A stretch of 64,000 bases of DNA, from the NCBI RefSeq assembly GCF_033242265.1, contig NZ_BTFW01000001.1, forward strand, positions 2,553,501 through 2,617,500, in the 5' to 3' direction. The position numbers and the translations under genes were made by a program. The stretch is from Novosphingobium sp. IK01 (GTDB taxonomy: Bacteria > Pseudomonadota > Alphaproteobacteria > Sphingomonadales > Sphingomonadaceae). Shown piece by piece: positions 56,025 to 64,000 of this stretch (position 1 is its first letter; every line of letters begins with the position of its first letter). The notes beneath the pieces are model-generated. The model made no database searches. It was given only the letters and a program-made list of their open reading frames with translations, and had not been told where the DNA came from.

Positions 56025-56963
56025 TCAGTCTTCCGGATCGACAATGGGGGGCAGCGCCGTGGCGCCCAGCGGCGGGCGGACGAGCGCGCGCACCAGCAGC
56101 GCAAGGCCGATGGCCAGCATCGGCAGGGTCAGCCACTGGCCCATCGACAGGCCGGTGCGCAGGGCGAAGTCTTCCAGCTGGGCGTCGGGCTCGCGGTAGA
56201 ACTCGACGATGAAGCGCGAGAGCGCATAGCCGGTGGCAAACGTGCCCATCAGCAGGCCCGGACGCCAGCGCGCACGGGTCTTCCAGAACAGCGTGATCAG
56301 CACCGTGGCCAGCAGCACCCCTTCGAGCAGGGCTTCATAAAGCTGGCTGGGGTGGCGCGGATTGGGGCCCGCGCCGGGGAAGACCATGGCCCAGGGCACG
56401 TCGGCCGTGGTCACCCGGCCCCACAGTTCGCCATTCATGAAATTGGCGCAGCGCCCGAAGAACAGCCCGATCGGCGCGCAAGGGGCGATATAGTCGCACA
56501 CGCGGATGAAGCTGAGGCGGTTGCGCCAGCACACGAAGGCGATGGCGCAGACCGTGCCGATCAGCCCGCCGTGGAAGCTCATGCCGCCTTGCCAGAGCTT
56601 GATCATCTCGGACGGGTGCGTCCACAGCTCGGGTGCGTAGAACGTGGCATAGCCAAGCCGCCCGCCCAGGATGATGCCCAGCGTCGCATAGAAGAACAGG
56701 TCGTCGGCATGGCGCTGGGCCATCGGCGCGCCGGGCTGGCGGATCATCCGCGAGAGGTGCCAGTAGCCGACCAGAATGCCCGCCAGATAGGCCAGCGAAT
56801 ACCACCGCAGCGCGAAGAAGCCGAAATCCCAGGCAATGGGCGAGAGCCCCAGCTGGTCCCAGCGCAGCGGCATGTGCGAGGAGGCCGATGCCGTGGCTGC
56901 CGAGGCGGCGGAAAGAAGCGGGAGCAGGGAAACCGGAGAAAGGGGCAAGCGGGGCAGCTCCAT
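56025..56963 (-). CDS. lgt: Prolipoprotein diacylglyceryl transferase
   Basis: 312 residues from the ATG at 56963; the start is uncertain, and a Met at 56873 (MPLRWDQLG) would match the usual family length better. Membrane segments carry [30 protein letters not shown] (His of the active region) and the Lgt signature [14 protein letters not shown]. It transfers a diacylglyceryl group to lipoprotein cysteines before LspA cleavage. It is co-directional with the MidA-type gene. Confidence 0.95.
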   Translation of the reverse strand: MELPRLPLSPVSLLPLLSAASAATASASSHMPLRWDQLGLSPIAWDFGFFALRWYSLAYLAGILVGYWHLSRMIRQPGAPMAQRHADDLFFYATLGIILGGRLGYATFYAPELWTHPSEMIKLWQGGMSFHGGLIGTVCAIAFVCWRNRLSFIRVCDYIAPCAPIGLFFGRCANFMNGELWGRVTTADVPWAMVFPGAGPNPRHPSQLYEALLEGVLLATVLITLFWKTRARWRPGLLMGTFATGYALSRFIVEFYREPDAQLEDFALRTGLSMGQWLTLPMLAIGLALLVRALVRPPLGATALPPIVDPED

Positions 56964-57183
56964 GGGGTGGGGTTTGCGGGGCGCCTTCTGGCACAGCGGC
57001 CAAGCTGCTGGCAAATCCCAAAACGGGTGTTTCCAAAGCAGGCCTGAAATGGGGAACCGGAACGGGGCTGGCGGGTTGGTGCCTGCGTTGCCGAAGGCAT
57101 GATGCACACTTGCCTGCGTTCATGCTTGTCGGGGAAACTTCGATGGCTACGGTGTTTTCCCTTAACCCGGCCTCGTCTATTGG

Positions 57184-59973
57184 ATGATCATGACTCTTCC
57201 CCGGATTCCGCATCAGCGTGCCATTATCGACCGTCGCAGCCTGTCCGAGGCCGTCAGCCGTGCCGTGGCCGCCGCCGGGGGCGATCCGGCGCGGGCGCGC
57301 CCGGCGGTGCTCGACCATTTGCGGCAGGCGCTGGCCGAAGGGCGCGACGAGCTGTCGCGGCGGCTGCGGGGCAAGCCTTCGGCGGGCTATGAATGCGCGC
57401 AGGGGCAGGCCTTCCTCGTCGATCAGCTCGTGCGCGTGCTGTATGACTACGTGATCGGCCATGTCTATCGCGCCAGCAACCGCACCACCGGCGAGCGGAT
57501 CGCGATTCTGGCCGTGGGCGGCTATGGCCGGGGCGAGATGGCGCCCCATTCGGATGTCGATATCGCCTTCGTCACCCCGATCAAGCCGACCTCGTGGTGC
57601 GAGCAGGTGATCGAGGCGATGCTCTATTTCCTGTGGGATCTGGGGCTCAAGGTCGGCCATTCGAGCCGCTCGCTCGACGAGACGGTGCGCCAGGCCAAGA
57701 GCGACCTGACGATCCGCACCGCGCTGCTCGAAGGGCGCTATGTCTGGGGCGACCGCGAGCTTTACGAGGAATGCGCGCGCCGGTTCTGGTCGGAAGTGGC
57801 GGCAGGCACCGAGCGCCAGTTCGTCGCCGAGAAGCTGGCCGAGCGCAACGAGCGGCACAAGCGTCTGGGCGACAGCCGCTATGTCGTCGAACCCAACGTC
57901 AAGGAGGGCAAGGGCGGCCTGCGCGACCTGCACACACTCTACTGGATCGGCAAATATGTCCACAAGGTGCGCGATCCGTCCGAACTGGTCGACGTGGGAC
58001 TGCTCACGGCGGCCGAATATCGCGCGTTCCACCGGGCAGAGAACTTCTTCTGGGCGGTGCGCTGCCACCTCCACATGATCACCCGCCGCGCCGAAGATCG
58101 CCTGACATTCGACCTTCAGCGCGAAGTGGCCTCGCGCATGGCCTTTGCCGACCGTCCGGGCAAAAGCTCGGTCGAGCGGTTCATGCAGTTCTTCTTCCTC
58201 CAGGCCAATCAGGTCGGCTCGCTGACCGGCGTGTTCATGGCCCAGCTCGACGAGCAGTTCGCCCGCACCAAGCCGGGCCTGCTGGCCTCGCTGCGCCAGC
58301 GCCGCAAGCGCAAGGTCGGCGGGTTTCCGGTCGTGGCCGACAAGGTCTCGGTGCCCAGCGACGATTTCTTTGCCGAAGACCCGGTGCGTCTGATCGAGAT
58401 CTTCGTCGTGGCCGACAAGCACGGGATGGAAATCCACCCCGAGGCCATGCGTCAGGCCCGGCGCGACGCCGGGCTGATCGACGGCGCCGTGCGCAAGGAT
58501 CCGCGCGCCAATGCGCTGTTCCTCGAAGTGCTGACCAGCCGCCACGATCCCGAGACGGTGCTGCGCTGGATGAGCGAGGCGGGTGTGTTCGGGCGGTTCA
58601 TTCCCGATTTCGGGCGCGTCGTGGCGCAGATGCAGTTCGACATGTACCATCACTACACCGTCGACGAGCACACCATCCGCGCCATCGGCCTGCTCGCCCG
58701 CATCGAGAAGGGCGAGGAGCGCGAGCCGCACCCGCTGGCCAGCGATGTCGTGCGCAAGGTCGCCTCGCGCCGGGTGCTCTATGTCGCCACCCTGCTCCAC
58801 GATATCGCCAAGGGGCGGCGCGGCGACCATTCGATTCTGGGCGCCGAAGTGGCGCGCAAGCTTTGCCCGCGTCTGGGCCTCTCGACGACGGAGACCGAGC
58901 TGGTTTCGTGGCTGGTGCGCTGGCACCTGCTGATGAGCGCGACCGCCTTCAAGCGCGATCTGGCCGACTACAAGACCATCGCCGACTTTGCCGCCCAGGT
59001 GCAGAGCGCGGAACGCCTGCGCCTGCTGCTGATCCTGACCATCGTCGACATTCGCGCGGTGGGGCCGGGCATCTGGAATTCGTGGAAGCGCCAGTTGCTG
59101 GGCGATCTCTTCATCCAGACCGAGGAAATGCTGCGTCTGGGCTACAAGCAGCATGGCCGTCCCGAGCGCATCGCCGCCAAGAAGAAGGCCGTGGCCGACC
59201 TGCTTCAGGAGCGCGCCGCGCTGATCGGCACGGTCGGGCGCCAGTTGGGCGATGCCTACTGGATTGCCGAGCCCGAGGACATCATCACGCTCAACCTCCA
59301 GCAGATGGACAGCGCGCTGGGCGAGCCGCTCTCGGTCGAGGCGCAATACTATCCCAAGCGCGGGGCCACGCTCGTCACCGTGCTGGCCGCTGACCATGCA
59401 GGCCTGTTCTACCGCATCGCCGGGGCGATCCATCTGGCCGGTGGCAGCATCATCGACGCGCGTATCCACACCACCCGCAACGGGCTGGCCGTTGACAATT
59501 TCCTCGTGCAAGACCCGCTGGGCCGCCCGCTCAACGAGGAGCGCCACCTTCAGCGCCTCAAGACCGGCATCGCCGATGCGCTGTCCAACCGCGTCAAGCT
59601 GATGCCCCAGCTCGCCGCGCGTCCGCTGGCCCGCCCGCGTGCGGAGGCTTTCGATGTGCAGCCGATCGTGATCTACGACAACAAGGCCTCGAACCGGTTC
59701 ACGGTCGTCGAGGTCGGCGCGCGCGACCGGCCCGCGCTGCTCGCGCGGCTGGCCCATGTCCTGTTCGATTCGCGGCTGGTGATCCATTCGGCGCATATCG
59801 CCACGTTTGGCGAGCGCGCGGTCGATACCTTCTACGTCACCGACATCCTCGGCCAGAAGGTTACCGGCGAGGCACGCTTGCGCAATCTCGAACGCCGCCT
59901 GCTGGATGCTGCCGAGGATCACGGCCCCAATGCCGCGTCCGCCCCGGTCCCGAGCGCGACGGAAGCGGCCTGA
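57184..59973 (+). CDS. glnD: PII uridylyltransferase/uridylyl-removing enzyme
   Basis: 929 residues. The nucleotidyltransferase site is GGYGRGEMAPHSDVDIAFV near residue 105. A helical linker follows, then an HD hydrolase domain with YHHYTVDEHTIRAIG and LHDIAKGRRGDHS. Two C-terminal ACT domains start at TLVTVLAADHAGLFYRIAGAI and FTVVEVGARDRPALLARLA. It senses glutamine and modifies PII to set nitrogen assimilation. It is divergent from lgt, and yqgE follows 1 base after its stop. Confidence 0.97.
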   Translation: MIMTLPRIPHQRAIIDRRSLSEAVSRAVAAAGGDPARARPAVLDHLRQALAEGRDELSRRLRGKPSAGYECAQGQAFLVDQLVRVLYDYVIGHVYRASNRTTGERIAILAVGGYGRGEMAPHSDVDIAFVTPIKPTSWCEQVIEAMLYFLWDLGLKVGHSSRSLDETVRQAKSDLTIRTALLEGRYVWGDRELYEECARRFWSEVAAGTERQFVAEKLAERNERHKRLGDSRYVVEPNVKEGKGGLRDLHTLYWIGKYVHKVRDPSELVDVGLLTAAEYRAFHRAENFFWAVRCHLHMITRRAEDRLTFDLQREVASRMAFADRPGKSSVERFMQFFFLQANQVGSLTGVFMAQLDEQFARTKPGLLASLRQRRKRKVGGFPVVADKVSVPSDDFFAEDPVRLIEIFVVADKHGMEIHPEAMRQARRDAGLIDGAVRKDPRANALFLEVLTSRHDPETVLRWMSEAGVFGRFIPDFGRVVAQMQFDMYHHYTVDEHTIRAIGLLARIEKGEEREPHPLASDVVRKVASRRVLYVATLLHDIAKGRRGDHSILGAEVARKLCPRLGLSTTETELVSWLVRWHLLMSATAFKRDLADYKTIADFAAQVQSAERLRLLLILTIVDIRAVGPGIWNSWKRQLLGDLFIQTEEMLRLGYKQHGRPERIAAKKKAVADLLQERAALIGTVGRQLGDAYWIAEPEDIITLNLQQMDSALGEPLSVEAQYYPKRGATLVTVLAADHAGLFYRIAGAIHLAGGSIIDARIHTTRNGLAVDNFLVQDPLGRPLNEERHLQRLKTGIADALSNRVKLMPQLAARPLARPRAEAFDVQPIVIYDNKASNRFTVVEVGARDRPALLARLAHVLFDSRLVIHSAHIATFGERAVDTFYVTDILGQKVTGEARLRNLERRLLDAAEDHGPNAASAPVPSATEAA

Positions 59974-59974
59974 T

Positions 59975-60559
59975 ATGGCGGAGGGCCCCCTCGTGAACCC
60001 GCGCGCGCCGCAATATCTGGCCGGACGGCTCCTGCTGGCGATGCCGGGCATGATGGACCAGCGTTTCGACCGTGCGGTGATCGCGATGTGCATTCACGAC
60101 GATCAGGGCGCGTTCGGCATCGGCATCGGCGAGGAGCGCGCGGGAATCTCGTTCCACAGTCTGCTCGAAGATGTCGGCATCGATCCGGGTCTGACCCCCG
60201 ATGTGCCGGTGCTGCATGGCGGCCCGGTCGAGACCGGGCGGGGTTTTGTTCTCCATTCGCCCGACTGGGGCAGCGAGGGCTCGATCCAGGTCGATCCGCT
60301 TTGCACGCTTTCGGCCTCGCTCGATGTCCTGCGCGCGATTGCCGAAGGACGCGGGCCTTCGCGCTGGCTGATTGCGCTCGGCTATGCCGGGTGGGGGCCG
60401 GGCCAGCTTGAGGAAGAACTCCACCACCACGGCTGGCACGCCACCGACGGCAGCGCGGCCATCCTGTTCGACACCCCGCGCGGAAACCGCTGGTCCGCCA
60501 CCTGGCGCGCCGCAGGTGTCGACCCCGCCCATTTGGCCACCGACACCGGCCACGCCTAA
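59975..60559 (+). CDS. YqgE/AlgH family protein (UPF0301)
   Basis: 194 residues from the ATG at 59975. The family start PQYLAGRLLLAMPGMMDQRFDRAVIAMCIHDDQGAFGI is followed by VLHGGPVETGRGFVLH and LIALGYAGWGPGQLEEEL, the defining segments. It sits 1 base after glnD and is probably translated from the same message. The biochemical role of this family is unknown; the name AlgH comes from a regulatory phenotype in Pseudomonas. Confidence 0.94.
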   Translation: MAEGPLVNPRAPQYLAGRLLLAMPGMMDQRFDRAVIAMCIHDDQGAFGIGIGEERAGISFHSLLEDVGIDPGLTPDVPVLHGGPVETGRGFVLHSPDWGSEGSIQVDPLCTLSASLDVLRAIAEGRGPSRWLIALGYAGWGPGQLEEELHHHGWHATDGSAAILFDTPRGNRWSATWRAAGVDPAHLATDTGHA

Positions 60560-60670
60560 CCGGGGCATCTGGCGTGCGTATCTTGCGGATGAGTGGGAGA
60601 GCAGGTCCTGCTTTCAGGTTCGCCTTCTCTCCCGCACCTGCCCGTCTTCCATCGGGCCAGTCTGCACCGC

Positions 60671-63172
60671 TCAGTTCCGCTTGCCCATGGCTACCCCGGC
60701 AAAGTGGGAGGTGTCGGCATCAGTGTCGAGCCGGAAGACAACCCCGTATTCCTGCGCGGAAAGGCCGTTGAACTGCCCGGCAGCGATGTTGTCGGCGCGG
60801 CTGCTTGCGGTATTCCTCAGGACGATGTCGCTGCGGTCGCACACAGGGTTGCAGGGCGTGGCCCCTATCGTGCCGGCATAGGTCTGTTCGGCCAAGGCGC
60901 GCGCCTTGCCGGTGGTCATGTCGGTTGCCGCCATGGCCAGGGTCAGCGCCAGGCTTCCTGTATCGAAGTTCGCCTTGAGCGTGCTGCTGCCCGCAAGGCT
61001 GGCGTCATGTCCGCTCGTGCCATCATGGCCGCTGCCATAGGCGACCCCGTTGTATGTCGCCGTGCCGGTGGTTGGCACACCACTGCCGGGGGTTCGCGTG
61101 CCAAACATGATATATTGATGGGCTTGGCCGACGATAAACGGTTGGGTGTCGTTCCGCGTGAGATCGGCAAAGCTGGTATAGGTCAACGCGATGTCGGGAT
61201 TGCCTGCGCCCGTGCGGAGCACGCGCGTGGTATACTCGGCGCCCTTGTAGACATCGAAGGCCGCCGTGCTCTGGCTGGGGGACCGATCAGTGGCCAGGAC
61301 GGTCAGGAACGAGGGCCAATAGGAGCGGACGACCGAATTGGGACTCGTATTAATCGTGTAGGTGCCGGTGGCCGGGTCATAGCGGAACAGAGAAACGTAT
61401 GACGGGCTGGCGCCGTAACTCGTGTTTTCCTGACTCTTGATGTACTCGACACTTCGCCCCTGCAGGTCGGTCGTCTGGGTCAGCGCCGCCAGGCCTTGCA
61501 CCAGGCCGGTCACATCCACCGGCGATGATGCCGTCATGACCCCCAGCAGTTGTCCCCCGGTCTTGTCGCCAGCCTTGATGGTGGTCGCCAGTTCGGTGTT
61601 CTTGGCGCCAAAGAAGCTGCCGTCGAATGTGCCGTCATAGGCAAGCGCACCTCGGGTCGAAAATTGCCCGTTTATCTTTGCGCTTCCGGCAGCCAGCGTG
61701 GCTGTGCCGGTCCAGGTGCCTTGCCTGGAGCCGCTCGCGGTAAAGTCGCCGGGCGCACCGTTGACGAAATCGTGGGCGGCATAGGTTCCCGAGGCGGTCA
61801 ACGTGCCACTCTTGAAATCGACTGTCAGATCGCCGGTGCCCCCTGCGGTCTGCGGTTTTGCGCCAAGAGGCAGGGCAATCGCCGAAAGCCGGGCACTGTA
61901 GCGGGCCGCTCCGGTGGCAGGCATGGCGCTGGCAGGAGTCGCGATGCCGTAGAGCAGTGCGTCGACTTGCGCACTCGCCCCCGTCCGCTGCCACATCAGG
62001 CTGGCCATGTTGGAACTTGGCATTCCGATTTCGCCGTAGATCGGGGGGGACATCACCATCAGTCCGGTCGTGATCGTGGTGCCGTCGGCCCTGAAGAAGG
62101 TGCGCTGAAGGGACGAATGGGTGTAGACCGATGCCAGTGCAGGCGATGCAGCAAGCTGCTCGACCATGCTGTTTGCATTCAGGCTCGCAGCCAGCCCTGT
62201 CGACTGGACCGCGAAAAAGCCACTTCCCTCGATACTGGACGGTGTGGGGGCCGTCGCATCCCGCGCGCCGAAAAAGGCCCCTGTGGTGACGTCACCCGGG
62301 CTGGCGCGGTAGAACGTGGCGCCGATTTCTGCTGCATTGGGGCCGTAGAAGTGGCCGTCGAGACCATTGTCCTTGGTATTTGACGACAGGCCCAGGTTGC
62401 CGCTGAAGGCGCTGGAGCCGCTCTTGATCATGGCGGTGCCGGTAAGGGTGTCGCTGAAGTCGGTCTGGCCGGTTTGCACGTTCATCTGTCCGTAGGGGAT
62501 GCGGACAATCAGTGCGCCACTGGTGAAATCGACCTGGACCTGGCCCGTTCCCCCCAGACCCAGGATCGTCTGGCCTGTGGCCCTGACCCCGACCAGACTG
62601 ACTGCGAACCGGACGTTGCCACTCGTGGGCATTGTTGCGGCGGCCGTCTGGGCGCCATAGGTAAAGCTCTCGACGCTGGCATTGATCCGGTTGCTGCCCT
62701 GGTTGACGCGCTGCCAGTATCCGGCGCCGACATAGCGGGTCTGGCCACTGCCAGTGCCAGGTTTTGTCAGGGTCAGGTAGCTCGACGTGCTGCCCTCGAC
62801 GACCTTGTAGGTCGTGATCAAGGCACTGGATTGTGTCTGGTCGAGCGTGGAAGGGGCGAAGGTCTGGCTGAGCGACCCATCCCGCACGCTATAGGCCTTG
62901 CTGGCGGCGTCATAGGCGAAGGTGAGGGCGCCCTTGGCCGCGGCGAACGTACCCACTCCTGAGTTCGCGGCATAGCTGGCCGTGGCAAGGGTGGAATCAT
63001 TGGCAAAGGATTCGGACACCATCGAGCCGATCAGGCTGGCATTGCTTCCCGTGGGCGGTGGTGCGGGCGTGCTGTTCACCCCGCCTCCACTGCCGTCTCC
63101 GCCGCCACAGGCCGCAAGTGCCAGAACGGAAACAAGCGAAGCGTGAAAACGCAAACGGCGGATCTTCGTCAT
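60671..63172 (-). CDS. Surface lipoprotein with three transferrin-binding-protein-like barrels (probable Slam cargo)
   Basis: 833 residues from the ATG at 63172, with GGAGGG upstream. The lipobox LALAAC places the lipid Cys at residue 22, followed by a Gly-rich, flexible CGGGDGSGGG linker typical of surface-exposed lipoproteins. Three copies of the TbpB-type beta-barrel end motif are visible: GLDGHFYGPNAAEIGATF (about 270-287), TFDGSFFGAKNTELATTI (about 513-530) and IAAGQFNGLSAQEYGVVF near the C-terminus. The gene lies 41 bases after a Slam-like gene, which would move it to the cell surface. The ligand is unknown; transferrin itself is unlikely in an environmental bacterium. Confidence 0.82.
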   Translation of the reverse strand: MTKIRRLRFHASLVSVLALAACGGGDGSGGGVNSTPAPPPTGSNASLIGSMVSESFANDSTLATASYAANSGVGTFAAAKGALTFAYDAASKAYSVRDGSLSQTFAPSTLDQTQSSALITTYKVVEGSTSSYLTLTKPGTGSGQTRYVGAGYWQRVNQGSNRINASVESFTYGAQTAAATMPTSGNVRFAVSLVGVRATGQTILGLGGTGQVQVDFTSGALIVRIPYGQMNVQTGQTDFSDTLTGTAMIKSGSSAFSGNLGLSSNTKDNGLDGHFYGPNAAEIGATFYRASPGDVTTGAFFGARDATAPTPSSIEGSGFFAVQSTGLAASLNANSMVEQLAASPALASVYTHSSLQRTFFRADGTTITTGLMVMSPPIYGEIGMPSSNMASLMWQRTGASAQVDALLYGIATPASAMPATGAARYSARLSAIALPLGAKPQTAGGTGDLTVDFKSGTLTASGTYAAHDFVNGAPGDFTASGSRQGTWTGTATLAAGSAKINGQFSTRGALAYDGTFDGSFFGAKNTELATTIKAGDKTGGQLLGVMTASSPVDVTGLVQGLAALTQTTDLQGRSVEYIKSQENTSYGASPSYVSLFRYDPATGTYTINTSPNSVVRSYWPSFLTVLATDRSPSQSTAAFDVYKGAEYTTRVLRTGAGNPDIALTYTSFADLTRNDTQPFIVGQAHQYIMFGTRTPGSGVPTTGTATYNGVAYGSGHDGTSGHDASLAGSSTLKANFDTGSLALTLAMAATDMTTGKARALAEQTYAGTIGATPCNPVCDRSDIVLRNTASSRADNIAAGQFNGLSAQEYGVVFRLDTDADTSHFAGVAMGKRN

Positions 63173-63213
63173 GGCAGGGGTCCCTCCGGGCCAATCGCGA
63201 CAATACAGGATGG

Positions 63214-64000
63214 TCAAAAGGCCGCCGTGATGCCGATTTCGGCAGCCAGGCGGCGGTAATCGTAAATTTCCACGCTTGAACGGTTGCGTTCCCAGCGTAG
63301 CCGGGTGAGCGGGGCCAGGCCTTTCCATTGCAGTGCACGCCAGGTCGTGCTCGCCGAAATGGCCACGCGCTCGTCGGCGCGACGGTGGCGATAGAGAAAC
63401 AGCCGGTCATCGGCCTCGAGACGGCTGTAACTGGCGCTGATGACGGCCGTGGTCCGCCCGATCTCGCGGAAAGCATAGGCCGACATTCCGGCCGTCACAT
63501 CAGACCAGCCCGCATCCCGCGCTTTGTTGCGGTTGGCAAACACCTGAAACCCGCCACCAAACCGCGAGGAAAACGCCCGGTCGAGCCCACCCGACAACGA
63601 ATAGACATCCCCCGTCTGAAGCGCATTGCGGTGGTTGGCCGTATGGGTGATTCCCCCCTCGACGTGTCCTTGCGTGGTCTTGCCCATCGGGTGCAGAAAA
63701 TTGACCGTACCGCCCAGCGACGTGCTGTAGGGCGCAAGACCATACCAGCGCCACGTCGGTCCGAACCCGAAGGTCAGCCGGTCAGACCCCAGCGCATATT
63801 CCGGCCCGGCCAGCAACCCGAGCAGCACGTCGTCGAATTGCGTGTCCCGATAGAGATCGCCCGAGGCACTCAGGCGCACCAGCAATGTGGCATTTCGGTC
63901 GATCGGCGCGCGCATATAGGCCTGTCCCCGCACCGCAAGGCCCAGTCCCGAACGCGCACGGGCATTCTCGTCGAGCGCGAAATCCCCGATGACCGTTCCC
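63214..64000 (-). CDS. Slam-type surface lipoprotein assembly modulator, C-terminal barrel (5' end outside window)
   Basis: The visible C-terminal 262 residues are an outer-membrane barrel of alternating strands, and the frame stays open to the right edge. Strands such as GPTWRWYGLAPYSTSLGGTVNF and SRFGGGFQVFANRNKARDAG are typical. The end, RWERNRSSVEIYDYRRLAAEIG, matches the closing strands of Slam/DUF560 proteins (R-N-x-S ... YDYRR-x3-EIG-x-F). The missing part should contain a signal peptide and TPR-like repeats. Slam proteins help specific lipoproteins cross the outer membrane. The downstream lipoprotein is the expected partner. Confidence 0.82.
   Translation of the reverse strand, partial: GTVIGDFALDENARARSGLGLAVRGQAYMRAPIDRNATLLVRLSASGDLYRDTQFDDVLLGLLAGPEYALGSDRLTFGFGPTWRWYGLAPYSTSLGGTVNFLHPMGKTTQGHVEGGITHTANHRNALQTGDVYSLSGGLDRAFSSRFGGGFQVFANRNKARDAGWSDVTAGMSAYAFREIGRTTAVISASYSRLEADDRLFLYRHRRADERVAISASTTWRALQWKGLAPLTRLRWERNRSSVEIYDYRRLAAEIGITAAF

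Noticed and set aside
56335..60093. A minus-strand frame of about 1250 codons opposite glnD
   Set aside because: It lies opposite a clear GlnD with all domains; its translation is low-complexity and carries no motif.

Overview
The window looks like a chromosomal segment of a sphingomonad alphaproteobacterium (Novosphingobium/Sphingobium-like). The GC content is high throughout. Several gene sets are typical of the group: a PhyR/NepR/EcfG general stress locus, large TonB-dependent receptors with a TonB-ExbB-ExbD-ExbD module, a fused ribF, a DUF3035 lipoprotein after lspA, and a petABC operon. No phage, insertion sequence, integrase or CRISPR array is visible. This is ordinary core and lineage-specific chromosome with a few accessory islets.

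Layout, left to right. 1-4.7 kb: the end of a universal stress protein, an exported methyltransferase-like protein, a CDC48-type AAA ATPase and a small GNAT protein. 4.8-6.8 kb: an arsenic resistance operon on the minus strand (arsR-arsC-acr3). 6.9-15 kb: tRNA-Thr, gpmA, the tightly packed purE-purK-folA-ribF genes, then ileS-lspA-DUF3035 lipoprotein. 15-20 kb: two TonB-dependent receptors, the first ZnuD-like with a Zur-like box. 20-26 kb: a GH18-CE4-GT2 three-domain membrane protein, a chemoreceptor and tRNA-Gly. 26-35 kb: an NDP-forming acyl-CoA synthetase, DUF3422, DUF1272, glmM, a dicarboxylate symporter, sodB and an AI-2E family transporter. 35-40.3 kb: the general stress response locus (nepR-ecfG, a PhyK-like HWE kinase, phyR, a candidate sRNA and a single-domain response regulator). 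40.3-47 kb: a GNAT-like protein, a fatty acid desaturase, glpX, hom and two exported hypotheticals. 47-50 kb: tonB-exbB-exbD-exbD. 50-57 kb: an aminotransferase, apt, petABC, a MidA-type methyltransferase and lgt. 57-60.5 kb: glnD and yqgE. 60.6-64 kb: a surface lipoprotein with transferrin-binding-protein-like barrels next to the C-terminal barrel of its Slam-type exporter.

The most interesting signals are these. (1) Three perfect GGAAC-N16-CGTT promoters sit within 4 kb at the stress locus. They precede nepR-ecfG, the single-domain response regulator, and an otherwise empty stretch. That stretch encodes a hairpin with a C-rich loop followed by a textbook terminator, a candidate EcfG-driven sRNA resembling GsrN of Caulobacter. 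(2) A Slam/surface-lipoprotein pair, with an internally triplicated cargo. (3) A GH18-deacetylase-GT2 fusion protein. (4) A perfect 34-bp inverted repeat whose two modules recur 10 kb away, plus a second family of intergenic hairpin repeats.

Functionally, the ExbBD/TonB module would energise the two receptors. LspA and Lgt would mature the DUF3035 protein and the Slam cargo. The stress locus is a complete partner-switching circuit: kinase, then PhyR, then NepR, then EcfG. All functions are inferred from motifs read by eye; no database search was possible.
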